From: Bradyrhizobium sp. ORS 278
Lineage (GTDB): Bacteria; Pseudomonadota; Alphaproteobacteria; Rhizobiales; Xanthobacteraceae
Assembly (NCBI RefSeq): GCF_000026145.1
Contig: NC_009445.1
Location: 2,666,001-2,730,000, forward strand
Reading direction: 5' to 3'
DNA length: 64,000 nt
How positions within the stretch are numbered: the first letter of the stretch is position 1; the number at the start of each line of letters is the position of its first letter. The translations under genes were made by a program, and so were the position numbers. The notes beneath the pieces are model-generated. The model did not search any database and was not told the DNA's origin. It saw only the letters and a list, made by a program, of their open reading frames with translations. Below are positions 9,124-19,602 of the stretch, one piece after another.

Positions 9124-9278
9124 GTCGTCCCGGGCAAGCGTAGCCGTGCGGAGCGCGGCGCAGCGCCGACCCGGGACCCATAACCACCGGCAGAGGTTGG
9201 CGCGCAAGATGGTCACTCCGCGCCTGCCTCGAACTGCTTCCTGTGGTTATGGGTCCCGGCTCGGAGGCCGGGACGACG
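9124..9278. repeat. Palindromic repeat, family B
   Basis: gggacccataaccac (9173-9187) is matched by its exact complement at 9243-9257, with outer 'gtcgtcccgg' and 'ccgggacgac' arms. Related copies lie at 23274, 42534 and 48603. It fills the gap between the pump terminator and the convergent peptide transporter. Confidence 0.8.
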
Positions 9279-9319
9279 GCGGAGGGTGGGGCGGCGGCGG
9301 AAGTCGTCCGCGGGACGCC

Positions 9320-10210
9320 TCACTCCTCCTGCTGCGGGTCCAGCGCGTCGCGCAGGCCGTCGCCCAGCAGATTGAGCGACAGCACGACCAGGAAGATCGC
9401 CAGCCCCGGCCAGATCGCCATCCACGGCGCGTTGGTGAGGAAGCGCTGGGCGGCGTTGAGCATGCTGCCCCAGGACGGCGCCGGCGGCTGCTGGCCCAAC
9501 CCCAGGAACGACAGCGCGGCCTCGGCGATGATGGCGGCGGCGACCGACAGGGTCGCCTGCACCAGCAGCGCCGGCATGATGTTGGGCAGGATGTGCCGGA
9601 CCGCGATCTGCAGGTCGGTGTCGCCGACGCTGCGCGCGGCCTCGACATACTCCTCGACCTTGACGCTCAGCACCTCGCCGCGCGTGAGCCGGACGAAGAT
9701 GGGCGTCGCCGAGATGCCAATCGCGATCATCGCGTTGCCGAGGCTCGGCCCCAGGAACGCGGCCAGCGCAATCGCCAGGATCAGGAACGGGCAGGCCAGC
9801 ATCGCATCCGTGATGCGGCTGATCAGGGCATCGATGAAGCCGCCGCGATAGCCCGCGAGCATGCCGATGGGAACGCCGATCGACAGCGCGATCACGACCG
9901 AGATCGCGCCGGCCAGCAGCGAGGCGCGCGCGCCATAGATGACGCGGGCCAGCACGTCGCGGCCGAGATCGTCGGTGCCGAACCAATGCACCGCCGAAGG
10001 CGCCTTGCGCACCAGCGTCCAGCTCGTCTTGATCGGATCGTACGGCGCCACCAGCGGCGCTGACACGGCGAGCAGGATGAAGATTGTGATCAGGCCCAGC
10101 CCGACCATCGCGCCCCTACGCCTGACCAGGCGGCGCCAGGTGCGCTGCATCGGCCGTTCGAGCGGGGCGAGGGTGCGGATGCCTGATGCTGACAGCGTCG
10201 TCTCGGCCAT
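9320..10210 (-). CDS. Peptide-type ABC transporter permease (DppC/OppC family), transporter 1
   Basis: 296 residues, normal for DppC. It has an N-terminal cytoplasmic stretch, a first membrane helix (LGLITIFILLAVSAPLVAPY) and then the extracytoplasmic loop WFGTDDLGRDVLARVIYGAR, the DppC hallmark. The EAA loop that contacts the ATPase is EAARSVGDTDLQIAVRHILPNIMP. Its start follows the DppB stop by one base, indicating translational coupling. It is the last gene of the ten-gene minus-strand run, and no ATPase gene follows. Confidence 0.93.
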   Translation of the reverse strand: MAETTLSASGIRTLAPLERPMQRTWRRLVRRRGAMVGLGLITIFILLAVSAPLVAPYDPIKTSWTLVRKAPSAVHWFGTDDLGRDVLARVIYGARASLLAGAISVVIALSIGVPIGMLAGYRGGFIDALISRITDAMLACPFLILAIALAAFLGPSLGNAMIAIGISATPIFVRLTRGEVLSVKVEEYVEAARSVGDTDLQIAVRHILPNIMPALLVQATLSVAAAIIAEAALSFLGLGQQPPAPSWGSMLNAAQRFLTNAPWMAIWPGLAIFLVVLSLNLLGDGLRDALDPQQEE

Positions 10211-10211
10211 G

Positions 10212-11153
10212 TCAGCTCCTCAAGCGCGGGTTGACGAGCACATAAGCGAGATCGGCGATCAGGTTGAGCAGGATGTAGACGGTGGCGGTGACCAGCACGA
10301 CGCCCTGCACGACCGCGTAGTCGCGGTTGAACACGGCGTCGACGATCAGCTTGCCGAAGCCGGGGATGGAGAAGATCTGCTCGGTCAGCACGGCGCCGGA
10401 CAAGAGCGTGCCGAGCTCAAGCGCGCCTAGCGTGATGACGGGCGTCAAGGCATTGCGCAGCGCGTGGCGCAGGATGACCTGGCGCTCGGAGATGCCCTTG
10501 GCGCGCGCGGTGCGGATGTAGTCGCTGCTCAGCACCTGCAGCATCGCGCTGCGGGTGTGGCGCATCAGGATCGCGGCGATGGCGTTGCCGAGCACGAAGG
10601 CCGGCATGACGGTGGCCGCGAGGCTGGCGCGCCAGTCCTCGGCCAGCGAGACGTAGCCGGAGGCGGGCAGCCAGCCGAGCTGGATCGAGAACACGAAGAT
10701 CAGCATGATGCCGAGCCAGAAGTTCGGCGTCGAGATGCCCCACAGCGCGAACAGATTGGCGGCGTAGTCCCATCCCGTGCCGCGTTTCACGGCGGAGACG
10801 ATGCCGGCGGGGATGCCGATTAGGAACGCGATCACGATCGCCATCGACGCGAGCTGCAGGGTCACCGGCAGCTTCTGCAGGATGAGATCGCGCACCGGCA
10901 TCTTGATGCGCAGGGACTCGCCGAAATCGCCCGACAGCACGCCCTTGATCCAGTAGCCGTATTGCACGGGCAGCGGTTGGTCGAGCCGATATTGTTTTCG
11001 GATCTGCTCGATGACGGCGGGATCGCGCTCCTCGCCGGCCATGACCAGGGCAGGGTCACCCGGGAGCAACTGCTGCAACGAGAAGATCAAGATCGAGACG
11101 AAGACGAGCGTCGGGATGATCTGCGCGAAGCGGCGGCCGAGGAAGGTCAGCAT
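10212..11153 (-). CDS. Peptide-type ABC transporter permease (DppB/OppB family), transporter 1
   Basis: 313 residues. N-terminal MLTFLGRRFAQIIPTLVFVSILIF and the GDPALVMAGEE segment are characteristic of DppB. The EAA-loop equivalent is IRTARAKGISERQVILRHALRNALTPVITL. Pairs with the DppC gene just downstream to form the channel. It lies about 150 bp after the binding-protein gene; the gap holds a repeat rather than a gene. Confidence 0.93.
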   Translation of the reverse strand: MLTFLGRRFAQIIPTLVFVSILIFSLQQLLPGDPALVMAGEERDPAVIEQIRKQYRLDQPLPVQYGYWIKGVLSGDFGESLRIKMPVRDLILQKLPVTLQLASMAIVIAFLIGIPAGIVSAVKRGTGWDYAANLFALWGISTPNFWLGIMLIFVFSIQLGWLPASGYVSLAEDWRASLAATVMPAFVLGNAIAAILMRHTRSAMLQVLSSDYIRTARAKGISERQVILRHALRNALTPVITLGALELGTLLSGAVLTEQIFSIPGFGKLIVDAVFNRDYAVVQGVVLVTATVYILLNLIADLAYVLVNPRLRS

Positions 11154-11187
11154 CTTCGGAGGCTCGTGGCCGAGCTTGTTTCCCGAT

Positions 11188-11267
11188 CGTCATGGCCGGG
11201 CTTGACCCGGCCATCCACGTCTTTGCGGCCTTTGGAAACGAAGGCGTGGTCAAGCCCGGGCATGACG
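11188..11267. repeat. Palindromic repeat, family C
   Basis: 'cgtcatggccgggcttgac' at 11188 and 'gtcaagcccgggcatgacg' ending at 11267 form near-perfect arms, with an inner 'ccacg...cgtgg' pair. A short copy of the same family is at 61600-61630. It lies between the binding protein and DppB of transporter 1 and could act as an mRNA stem. Confidence 0.8.
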
Positions 11268-11304
11268 AACAACCGAGTGATAGCTTCTCTTGACAACTCA
11301 GCCC

Positions 11305-12822
11305 TCACTTCAGCTTCAGCCCGACCACGCGCAGCAGGCCGTCCGGCATGGGCTTGAAGCCTTCCAGCTTCGTGGTCTGCGCGAACAGGAACTTGCGGTG
11401 ATAGAGATACAGGATCGGCTCGTCGGCCTGCTGCTCCTTGACCAGCCTCTCGTAGATCGCCTTGCGCTTGGCGATGTCGCTCACGAGCCGCGCGTCCTCC
11501 AGCGCCTTGTCGGCGGCGGCGTTGCTCCAGGCGCTGTAGTTGAGCGCCGCGCCGGAATGCAGGTGGTTGTAGGTGTTGCCGTCGGGATCGCTGCGGCCAC
11601 TCCATTCCAGCATGTAGGCCTGGTACTCGCCGGCCTCGGCCTGTTTGAGCGAGGTCGCGAACTCGGTGATGCGGATCTTCAGGTCGAAGCCGGCCTCCGC
11701 CGCCATGGCCTGCAGCACCTGCGCGGCGGCTTCGCTCTCGCTCTCCTTCGGCACCATGAAGTCGACGGTGACGGGCGGCGCCACGCCGGCTTCCTTCAAG
11801 AGCGCCTTGGCCTTCTCGACGTCACGGCCGCGCACCGGGAAGGCGGACTGGTAGTAGGGGTTCTCGGGGTTGACGAATTGATTGCCAGGCTTGAACTCGC
11901 CGTTGAAGACCACCTGGTTGAGCGCCTCGCGATCGATCGACAGATCCAAGGCCTGGCGGACCTTCGCCGACTGGCTGAGCGGGCCCTTGGTCTTGTCCTT
12001 GCCGATATTGAGCGTCAGACCGCGATAGCCGAGGCTGGTCGCGGTCGAGAGCTTCAGGCGCTTGTCGCTGGTGACGTCCTTGATGTCGGTGGCGAGCAGC
12101 CGCTCGATCATGTCGAGGCTGCCGGACTTGAGGTTCGCCAGCCGCACCGTGGCGTCGACGATCGGCTGATAGACGATCTTGTCGATGAAGACGTTGTCCT
12201 TGTTCCAGTAGTCGGCGAACTTCTCGAACACGATGCGGTCCTGCTGGACGCGCTCGACGAATTTGTAGGGGCCGGCGCAGACCGGGCGCAGGCCGAACTT
12301 GTCGCCGGCCTCTTTGGCGGCCTTCGGCGACACCATCATGCCGGCGCGGTCGGTGAGCTGGGCGAGCAGCGGCGAGAACGGCGTCTTCAAGACCAGCTTG
12401 ATCGTCAGGGGATCGACGACATCGACATGGTCGAGCGAGGCGATCTCCGGCTTGCGGAACGAGCCGGGCATCGAGAGGTGACGATCGAGCGAGAACTTGG
12501 CCGCCTCGGCATCGAACGGCTCGCCGTCATGAAATTTGACGCCGGGCCGCAGCCTGATCGTGACTTCCTTGCCGTCGGCGGAGGTCTCGTGCGACAGCGC
12601 GAGCTGCGGCACGATGTTCAGCTTCTCGTCGATGTCGAACAGCTTGTCGCAGACGGCGGCGAACACGATGCGGCCGACATAGGTCCGCGCCATCGTCGGA
12701 TCGAGAATGTCGGCGTCCTCGGCGAGCCCAATGCGCAGCGTAGTTTGCGCCTGGGCGGCTGTCCCGCAAGAGGCCATGACGACGGCCGCGATTGCGGCCA
12801 AGCACCAGTTCTTCCTCAGCAT
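11305..12822 (-). CDS. Extracellular solute-binding protein family 5 (peptide type), transporter 1
   Basis: 505 residues from ATG 12822, preceded by AGGGGA; an upstream extension to 12873 lacks a ribosome site. A Sec signal peptide is clear (MLRKNWCLAAIAAVVMASCGTAAQAQ, cleavage near 26). The mature protein opens with TLRIGLAEDADILDPTMARTY and includes the family-5 motif LRPGVKFHDGEPFDAEAAKFSLDRH. It captures oligopeptides or related compounds in the periplasm for the DppB/DppC pair downstream. The ligand may be a gamma-glutamyl compound, judging from the neighbouring gamma-glutamyltransferase (inference). Confidence 0.93.
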   Translation of the reverse strand: MLRKNWCLAAIAAVVMASCGTAAQAQTTLRIGLAEDADILDPTMARTYVGRIVFAAVCDKLFDIDEKLNIVPQLALSHETSADGKEVTIRLRPGVKFHDGEPFDAEAAKFSLDRHLSMPGSFRKPEIASLDHVDVVDPLTIKLVLKTPFSPLLAQLTDRAGMMVSPKAAKEAGDKFGLRPVCAGPYKFVERVQQDRIVFEKFADYWNKDNVFIDKIVYQPIVDATVRLANLKSGSLDMIERLLATDIKDVTSDKRLKLSTATSLGYRGLTLNIGKDKTKGPLSQSAKVRQALDLSIDREALNQVVFNGEFKPGNQFVNPENPYYQSAFPVRGRDVEKAKALLKEAGVAPPVTVDFMVPKESESEAAAQVLQAMAAEAGFDLKIRITEFATSLKQAEAGEYQAYMLEWSGRSDPDGNTYNHLHSGAALNYSAWSNAAADKALEDARLVSDIAKRKAIYERLVKEQQADEPILYLYHRKFLFAQTTKLEGFKPMPDGLLRVVGLKLK

Positions 12823-12901
12823 ACGAAATCCCCTACGAACATGCAGCCTGCATTGTTGCACTATCAGTACCAACCCCGGTCACGCGTCGTCCTTCCGGCG
12901 C

Positions 12902-13612
12902 TCATGTCGGGTTCTCGAGCGCAGCCGCGATGCCGGCATCGATCGTGGCGCGATCCGTCACGCCGGCCGGATTGTCCCGCGTCGGCATGAACTGCCGGAA
13001 CACGGCCCAATGCTTGCGGCTGACGCCCTCCAGCCGTGCGAGTTCGGTCAGCGGATCGGCATGATCGTCGACGCGCAGATCGAGCTCGGACCATTCGTCC
13101 TTGCCGTGGATGAGCAGCGCCGCCGACTGCTTGCCGCGCTTGTCGCCGCCGGTGGCCTCGCCCGCCTTCATGGCCGCGATCAGGCGCTGCGCGAAGGGCA
13201 GGGCGCTGTTGGCGAGAAACGCGTTCGCAGTTTCGTTCAATACCTGCGGGCCGGCTAGCATGTTGCCGGCGATCGAAAAGCCCTGGCCTTCGAGATGGCC
13301 GCACCAGTCGATGCAGTCGCGGCCGGTATGCGCCGCGATCTGGCCGTTGAGATCGAGGATATGGAGTTGCCGGCTTTCGCGGCCGGGATCGGCTGCTGTG
13401 AGGAGCTGCACGATCTCGTGCGGGTGCCGGCCGTCGCCCAGCAGCGCCGCGCCGTCGATGCCGTAGTACGGGTTGACCAGCGCCTGCGTGGCGATGCCGC
13501 CGCGACCGGCGACGACGTAGGGCACCCGCGCGCCGACGGCGAAGAAGCGCGTGGCAACGGCGATGCCGATCCGGCCGGTTGTATCGTCCTTCGCTATGAT
13601 CGACCAGGTCAT
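12902..13612 (-). CDS. DUF1028 family protein (Ntn-hydrolase-like fold)
   Basis: 236 residues. MTWSIIAKDDTTGRIGIAVATRFFAVGARVPYV followed by GGIATQALVNPYYG is the DUF1028 signature. A member of this family from Agrobacterium has a known Ntn-hydrolase-like structure; here Thr2, exposed after Met removal, or Ser4 could be the nucleophile (inference). No signal peptide, so cytoplasmic. The start is 15 bp after the gamma-glutamyltransferase stop, indicating one transcript. Together with the peptide transporters this suggests hydrolysis of an imported amide or peptide. No reaction has been shown from sequence. Confidence 0.88.
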   Translation of the reverse strand: MTWSIIAKDDTTGRIGIAVATRFFAVGARVPYVVAGRGGIATQALVNPYYGIDGAALLGDGRHPHEIVQLLTAADPGRESRQLHILDLNGQIAAHTGRDCIDWCGHLEGQGFSIAGNMLAGPQVLNETANAFLANSALPFAQRLIAAMKAGEATGGDKRGKQSAALLIHGKDEWSELDLRVDDHADPLTELARLEGVSRKHWAVFRQFMPTRDNPAGVTDRATIDAGIAAALENPT

Positions 13613-13627
13613 CGGCGTGTGGCTCTC

Positions 13628-15430
13628 TTATCGGCCCGCGGCGTAGCCCTGCATGCCCCGCGGATTGGCGGCGGCGCGGCGGCGGCGGCCGACGCGCGAG
13701 GCGGCCGTGAGGCGCCCCTCCGACCAGTCGGGGCCGATCTCGACGACATGGCCGCGGCGGCGCAGCTCCTCGACGGTCGTCTTCGGCACACGGCCCTCGA
13801 CGACGAGCACGCCGGGACGCGCGGTGCGCGGCCAGAACGAGATCGGAAAGTGCTCGGAGTGCCAAGCGGGCGCGTCGATCGATTCCTGCAGGTTCATGCC
13901 GGCATGGACGTGGCGCAGGAAGAACTGCGTGTTCCACTGGTCCTGCTGGTCGCCGCCGGGCGAGCCCCAGGCGACGTAGGGCTCGCCGTCGCGCAGCGCC
14001 ATGGTCGGCGACAAGGTCGTGCGCGGCCGCTTGCCCGGCACGAGTGCTGCCGGATGATTCTCTTCGAGCCAGAACATCTGCGCGCGGGTGCCGAGGCAGA
14101 AGCCGAGCTCGGGAATGACGGGCGAGGACTGCAGCCAGCCGCCGGAGGGCGTCGCCGAGATCATGTTGCCTTGGGAATCGATGATGTCGAAATGCACGGT
14201 GTCGCCGCGCACCTCGCCGAAGCGGCCGACGGTCGGCTCGCCCGAGCCCATCGCGCCGACGGCCTCGCGGTGACCTGCCGCCTCGCGCAGCTTCACCTCG
14301 GCGCCGTAGCCGTCGAGCCTGCCGGGCCGCAGCTCCAGCGAGGCCTTCTCGGTGATCAGCTTGCGCCGCTGGTCGTTATAGGCGTCAGACAGCAGGGTCT
14401 CGATCGGGATGTCAGCAAAGTTCGGATCGCCGTAGAACGCCTCGCGATCGGCGAACGCCAGCTTGGCGGCTTCGATCTGCCAATGGATAAAATCGGGGCC
14501 GGTCGGATCAAGGCCGTCGAGCGCAAAGCCCTTGAGCAGCGCGAGCTGTTGCAGCAGCACCGGGCCCTGGCTCCAGACGCCGGCCTTGCACACGGTGTAG
14601 CGGCCATACTGATAGGTCAGCGGCGCCTCGATGGTCGGCTGCCAGCGCGCCATGTCGTCGGCCGTGAGCACGCCCTTGTGGCGCGAACCCGAGACGTCCA
14701 TCACCTCCTGCGTCCGGCAGAAACGGTCGATCGCCTCGGCAACGAAGCCCTGCGACCACGCCTTGCGGGCGCGCTCGATCTGCGCGTCGCGATTCCCCCC
14801 GGCGCTCTCGGCCTCGCTTAGGATCCGCGCGTAGGTCTCGGCGAGCTTGGGATTGGTGAACAGCGCGCCAGGTTTCGGCACGGCGCCGTTCGTCAGATAG
14901 AGCGCGGCCGAGGTCGGCCAATGCGTCTTGAACAGCTGCTCGACGGTCTGGATGGTCGCCGAGACACGCTCGACCAGCGGATAGCCGTCGCGGGCGTAGG
15001 AGATCGCCGGCTCCAGCACATCGCGCAGCCGCATCGTGCCGTAGTCGCGCAACAGCAGCATCCACGACTCGAAGGTGCCGGGGACGCAGGCGGCCAGAAG
15101 GCCGGTGCCGGGCACCATGTCCAGGCCCTCGCGCTTGTAGTGCGCGATGGTGGCGCCGGCTGGAGCGGGGCCCTGGCCGCAGATCACCTCGGTGCGTCCG
15201 CGCTTGACGTCGTGCAGGATGATCGGCACGTCGCCGCCGGGGCCGTTGAGATGCGGCTCGACCACCTGCAGGGTGAAGGCGGCCGCGACGCCGGCATCGA
15301 ACGCATTGCCGCCGCGTTCCAGCATGGCCATGCCGACGGCGGTCGCGAGCCAGTGCGTCGAGGTGACGACGCCGAAGGTGCCGTCGATCTCGGGGCGGGT
15401 GGTGAAGGGATCGGGATTGATGAAGCTCAT
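13628..15430 (-). CDS. Gamma-glutamyltransferase family protein
   Basis: 600 residues, close to the usual precursor length. It has the N-terminal GGT region GGNAFDAGVAAAFTLQVVEPHLNGPGGD and the small-subunit start GDTVHFDIIDSQGNMISATPSGG. Thr411 in this motif aligns with the autoprocessing nucleophile of GGT, where cleavage creates two subunits. No Sec signal peptide is visible at the N-terminus (MSFINPDPFTTRPEIDG), unlike periplasmic GGTs, so it probably acts in the cytoplasm on imported material. It lies between DppF and DUF1028. The family also contains acylase-like members, so gamma-glutamyl specificity is not certain. Confidence 0.88.
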   Translation of the reverse strand: MSFINPDPFTTRPEIDGTFGVVTSTHWLATAVGMAMLERGGNAFDAGVAAAFTLQVVEPHLNGPGGDVPIILHDVKRGRTEVICGQGPAPAGATIAHYKREGLDMVPGTGLLAACVPGTFESWMLLLRDYGTMRLRDVLEPAISYARDGYPLVERVSATIQTVEQLFKTHWPTSAALYLTNGAVPKPGALFTNPKLAETYARILSEAESAGGNRDAQIERARKAWSQGFVAEAIDRFCRTQEVMDVSGSRHKGVLTADDMARWQPTIEAPLTYQYGRYTVCKAGVWSQGPVLLQQLALLKGFALDGLDPTGPDFIHWQIEAAKLAFADREAFYGDPNFADIPIETLLSDAYNDQRRKLITEKASLELRPGRLDGYGAEVKLREAAGHREAVGAMGSGEPTVGRFGEVRGDTVHFDIIDSQGNMISATPSGGWLQSSPVIPELGFCLGTRAQMFWLEENHPAALVPGKRPRTTLSPTMALRDGEPYVAWGSPGGDQQDQWNTQFFLRHVHAGMNLQESIDAPAWHSEHFPISFWPRTARPGVLVVEGRVPKTTVEELRRRGHVVEIGPDWSEGRLTAASRVGRRRRAAANPRGMQGYAAGR

Positions 15431-15459
15431 GGCGCCCTTTGATCTGTGTAGCTAGTCGT

Positions 15460-15544
15460 CGTCATTGCGAGCGATAGCGAAGCAATCCCGGGGCCCAGGA
15501 TGCCGCCCCTGGATTGCTTCGTCGCTTCGCTCCTCGCAATGACG
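15460..15544. repeat. Palindromic repeat, family A
   Basis: Begins 'cgtcattgcgagcgatagcg' and ends 'gcttcgctcctcgcaatgacg', with 'aatcccggggc' and 'gcccctggatt' in the middle. Sits between the DppF and gamma-glutamyltransferase genes of the ten-gene run. Confidence 0.85.
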
Positions 15545-15571
15545 ACGCATTTGAATTTCCGTCTCGCCGCT

Positions 15572-16575
<1,004 letters not shown>

Positions 16576-16579
<4 letters not shown>

Positions 16580-17559
16580 GCCGCGGTCTCCGTCGCGCGA
16601 TCATAGAGATGACAGGCAACGGCTTGCGTGCCGTGGCGCAGCGGCTCCGGCCGGTCGATGCGGCAGCGGTCGAAGGCGAAGCTGCAGCGCGGATTGAACG
16701 AGCAGCCCGGCGGGATGGCCGAGAGCCGCGGCATCGCGCCTGGGATCTGCACCAGCCGCTTGTCGTCGCCCGCGAGCGTCGGGATCGCGCCCATCAAGCC
16801 TTTGGCGTAGGGGTGCAGCGGGTTCTTGATGACCTCCTGCACCGGGCCGATCTCGGCGACGCGGCCGGCATACATCACGGCCACGCGGTCGCAGGTTTCG
16901 GCGATCACGCCCATGTCGTGGGTCACCAGCATCACGGCGGTGCCGTGGTCGCGGCCGAGCCGCTTGATCAGCGAGATGATCTGCGCCTGCACCGACACGT
17001 CGAGCGCGGTGGTCGGCTCGTCCGCGATGATCAGTTCCGGCTCGGCGCACAGCGCGAGCGCGATGACGACGCGCTGGCGCATGCCGCCGGAGAATTCGTG
17101 CGGATAGCCGTCGATGCGCTTCTCAGGGGCGGGAATGCCGACCTCGGCGAGCAGGTCGATCGCGCGCTTGCGCGCCTGCTGGTCGGTGAGGCTGGTGTGG
17201 GTTTTGATCGTTTCGACGATCTGGTCGCCGACGCGGTACAGCGGATTGAGCGAGGTCAGCGGATCCTGGAAGATCATGCCGATGCGTTTGCCGCGCACCT
17301 TGCGCATCTCCTCCGGCGGCAGGTTGTCGATACGCAGGCCGGACAGCAGGATCTCGCCCCCGGAAATGCGGCCGGGGCGGTCGATCAGGCCGATCACGGC
17401 GAGGCCGGTGACGGACTTGCCGGCGCCGGATTCGCCGACCACGCCGAGCACCTCGCCCTTGGCGATGTCGTAGGAGACGCCGTCGATCGCGCGCAAGGTG
17501 CCGCGCCGTGTCTCGAACTCGACCTGCAGATTGCTCACGGACAGAACGGGGGCGGTCAT
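16576..17559 (-). CDS. Peptide-type ABC transporter ATPase (DppD/OppD family)
   Basis: 327 residues from ATG 17559; a TTG start nine bases upstream is less likely. Walker A GESGAGKSV, Q-loop FQDPLTSLNPLYRVGDQI, signature FSGGMRQRVVIALAL, Walker B LIIADEPTTALD, and the C-terminal cysteine motif CSFNPRCSFAFDRC. A four-base overlap couples it to DppF. Lies downstream of the transporter 2 permeases. It is one of only two ATPases for two sets of permeases in the locus. Confidence 0.94.
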
Positions 17560-17605
17560 GAGGTCCAAGCCTTCGGGGTCAAAGCCTTCATACGAATGAA
17601 CGGGA

Positions 17606-18574
17606 TCATCGCAGTTTCGGGTTGAGCGCGTCGCGCAGCCAGTCGCCGAGCAGGTTGATCGCCAGGATCAATCCGGCCAGCGCGAGTCCGGGGAAAGCGA
17701 CGATCCACCATTCGCCCGCGAACAGATAGTTGTTGCCGATGCGGATCAGGGTTCCGAGCGAGGGCATCGTCTCCGGCATGCCGGAGCCGAGGAACGACAA
17801 GGTCGCCTCGGTGATGATGGCGAGGGCCAGGTTGATCGTCGCGATGACCAGCACCGGACCGGTGGTGTTGGGCAGCACGTGGCGCAGCATGATGACAGGC
17901 GCCGGCAGGCCGATCAGCTGCGCGGCGGCGACATAGTCCTTGTTCTTCTCGACCAGCACCGAACTGCGCACCGTCCGCGCATATTGCACCCAGAACGACA
18001 GGCCGATCGCGAGCACCAGCACGCCCAGCATGCTCAGCCAGTCCAAATGATTGCCGGAGACGGACTTGGCGATGCCGTTGACCAGCAGCGCGATCAGGAT
18101 CGGCGGGAAGGTCAGCTGCACGTCGGCGATGCGCATGATCACGGTGTCGACACGACCGCCGAAATAGCCCGCGACCAAGCCGAGCCCGATGCCGAGCGCG
18201 CCGGAGAACACGACGCCCAGAATGCCGACGAGGAGTGAGATCCGCAGGCCGTAGAGGATGGCGGAGAGCACGTCGCGGCCCTGCTCGTCGGTGCCGAGCA
18301 GGAACGGGCTCTGGCCGTCGGCGGTCCACAGCGGGGAGATGCGCGAGTTCAGAAGCTGCAGCTGCGCCGGATCGAACGGGTTCTGCGGCGACAGCAGCGG
18401 CGCGAAGATCGCGAGAAGGAAGAACAGCAGCGTGATGATCGCGGCGGCCACCGTCAGCTTGGACCGGCGGAACGAGTAGAACAGGTCGCTCGCGAGCGCG
18501 CGCTTCAGCCAGCCGTCGCTGGTGGCGCGCGGCGCTTGAACGGGAGTGGGATGGGGGAGGGCTGCGTCGCTCAT
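17606..18574 (-). CDS. Peptide-type ABC transporter permease (DppC family), transporter 2
   Basis: 322 residues. Loop LLGTDEQGRDVLSAILYGLR is the DppC hallmark, and the EAA loop is AAQLIGLPAPVIMLRHVLPNTTGP. The longer N-terminal cytoplasmic part (SDAALPHPTPVQAPRATSDG) distinguishes it from the transporter 1 paralogue. The start is two bases after the DppB stop, so the pair is co-translated. Confidence 0.93.
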   Translation of the reverse strand: MSDAALPHPTPVQAPRATSDGWLKRALASDLFYSFRRSKLTVAAAIITLLFFLLAIFAPLLSPQNPFDPAQLQLLNSRISPLWTADGQSPFLLGTDEQGRDVLSAILYGLRISLLVGILGVVFSGALGIGLGLVAGYFGGRVDTVIMRIADVQLTFPPILIALLVNGIAKSVSGNHLDWLSMLGVLVLAIGLSFWVQYARTVRSSVLVEKNKDYVAAAQLIGLPAPVIMLRHVLPNTTGPVLVIATINLALAIITEATLSFLGSGMPETMPSLGTLIRIGNNYLFAGEWWIVAFPGLALAGLILAINLLGDWLRDALNPKLR

Positions 18575-18576
18575 GA

Positions 18577-19557
18577 TCAGGCCGGACGGCTGATGGTCGC
18601 GCGCAGGCGCGGATCGACCACGGTGTAGAGGATATCAACCACGAGATTGATGGTGACGAAGATCAGCGACACCATCATCAGGTACGCCGCCATGATCGGG
18701 ATGTCGACGTTCTGCACCGCCTGCACGAATAACAGGCCCATGCCCGGCCATTGGAACACCTGCTCGGTAATGATCGAGAACGCGATCACCGATCCGAACT
18801 GCAGGCCGACCACGGTGATGACCGGAACCAGCGTGTTGCGCAGCGCATGGCCGAAATGGATCGCGCGTGTTGTCAGGCCTCGCGCGCGCGCGAAGCGGAT
18901 GTAGTCGGTGCGCAGCACTTCCAGCATCTCGGCGCGGACGAGACGCATGATCAAGGTCATCTGGAACAGGCCGAGCGTGATCGACGGCATGATCAGCGCC
19001 TTCCAGCCGGAGAGCGTCAGCAGGCCGGTCGACCACCAGCCGAGCTTCACGACGTCGCCGCGGCCGAACGATGGCAGCCAGCCGAGCGTGACCGAGAACA
19101 GGTAGATCAGCAGAATGCCGATCAGGAAGGTCGGCAGCGAGATGCCGATCAGCGACACCATCTGGAACAGCTTTGCCAGCAGCGAGTCGCGGCGCAGCGC
19201 GGAGAACACGCCCATGATGATCCCGAAGACCAAGGCCAGGATGGTCGCGCAGACGGCGAGCTCCAGCGTCGCGGGCATGCGCTCCTTGAGGAGATCGGAG
19301 ACCGGCTGGCGGAATTGGTAGGACACGCCGAACTTGAACTGCGCGGCATCGAACAGGTATCGGCCGAACTGCACGATGAAAGGATCGTCGAGGCCGAGGG
19401 ACTGGCGGATCTGGGCGCGTTCCGCCGCCGAAGCGTCGATCGGCACGAGCTGGCTGACGGGATCGCCGGCGAAGCGGAACATCGCGAACGCGATTATCCC
19501 GACGGCGATCATGACGCCGATGGCCTGAATTGCTCGGCGAAGCGTGAAGGCGAGCAT
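18577..19557 (-). CDS. Peptide-type ABC transporter permease (DppB family), transporter 2
   Basis: 326 residues. MLAFTLRRAIQAIGVMIAVGIIAFAMFRFAGDPVSQLVP is a standard DppB N-terminus. The EAA-loop equivalent is IRFARARGLTTRAIHFGHALRNTLVPVITV. First gene after the internal terminator at 19603-19649, so its transcript level is probably below that of the binding protein upstream. Confidence 0.93.
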   Translation of the reverse strand: MLAFTLRRAIQAIGVMIAVGIIAFAMFRFAGDPVSQLVPIDASAAERAQIRQSLGLDDPFIVQFGRYLFDAAQFKFGVSYQFRQPVSDLLKERMPATLELAVCATILALVFGIIMGVFSALRRDSLLAKLFQMVSLIGISLPTFLIGILLIYLFSVTLGWLPSFGRGDVVKLGWWSTGLLTLSGWKALIMPSITLGLFQMTLIMRLVRAEMLEVLRTDYIRFARARGLTTRAIHFGHALRNTLVPVITVVGLQFGSVIAFSIITEQVFQWPGMGLLFVQAVQNVDIPIMAAYLMMVSLIFVTINLVVDILYTVVDPRLRATISRPA

Positions 19558-19602
19558 CTGGTCCTTTCAGTCCTCTCGATCGCGCGGCGGGTAGCACCTG
19601 CC

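Noticed and set aside
11290..12990. Plus-strand open frame of 566 codons
   Set aside because: Antisense to the transporter 1 binding protein, whose signal peptide and family-5 motif are clear.
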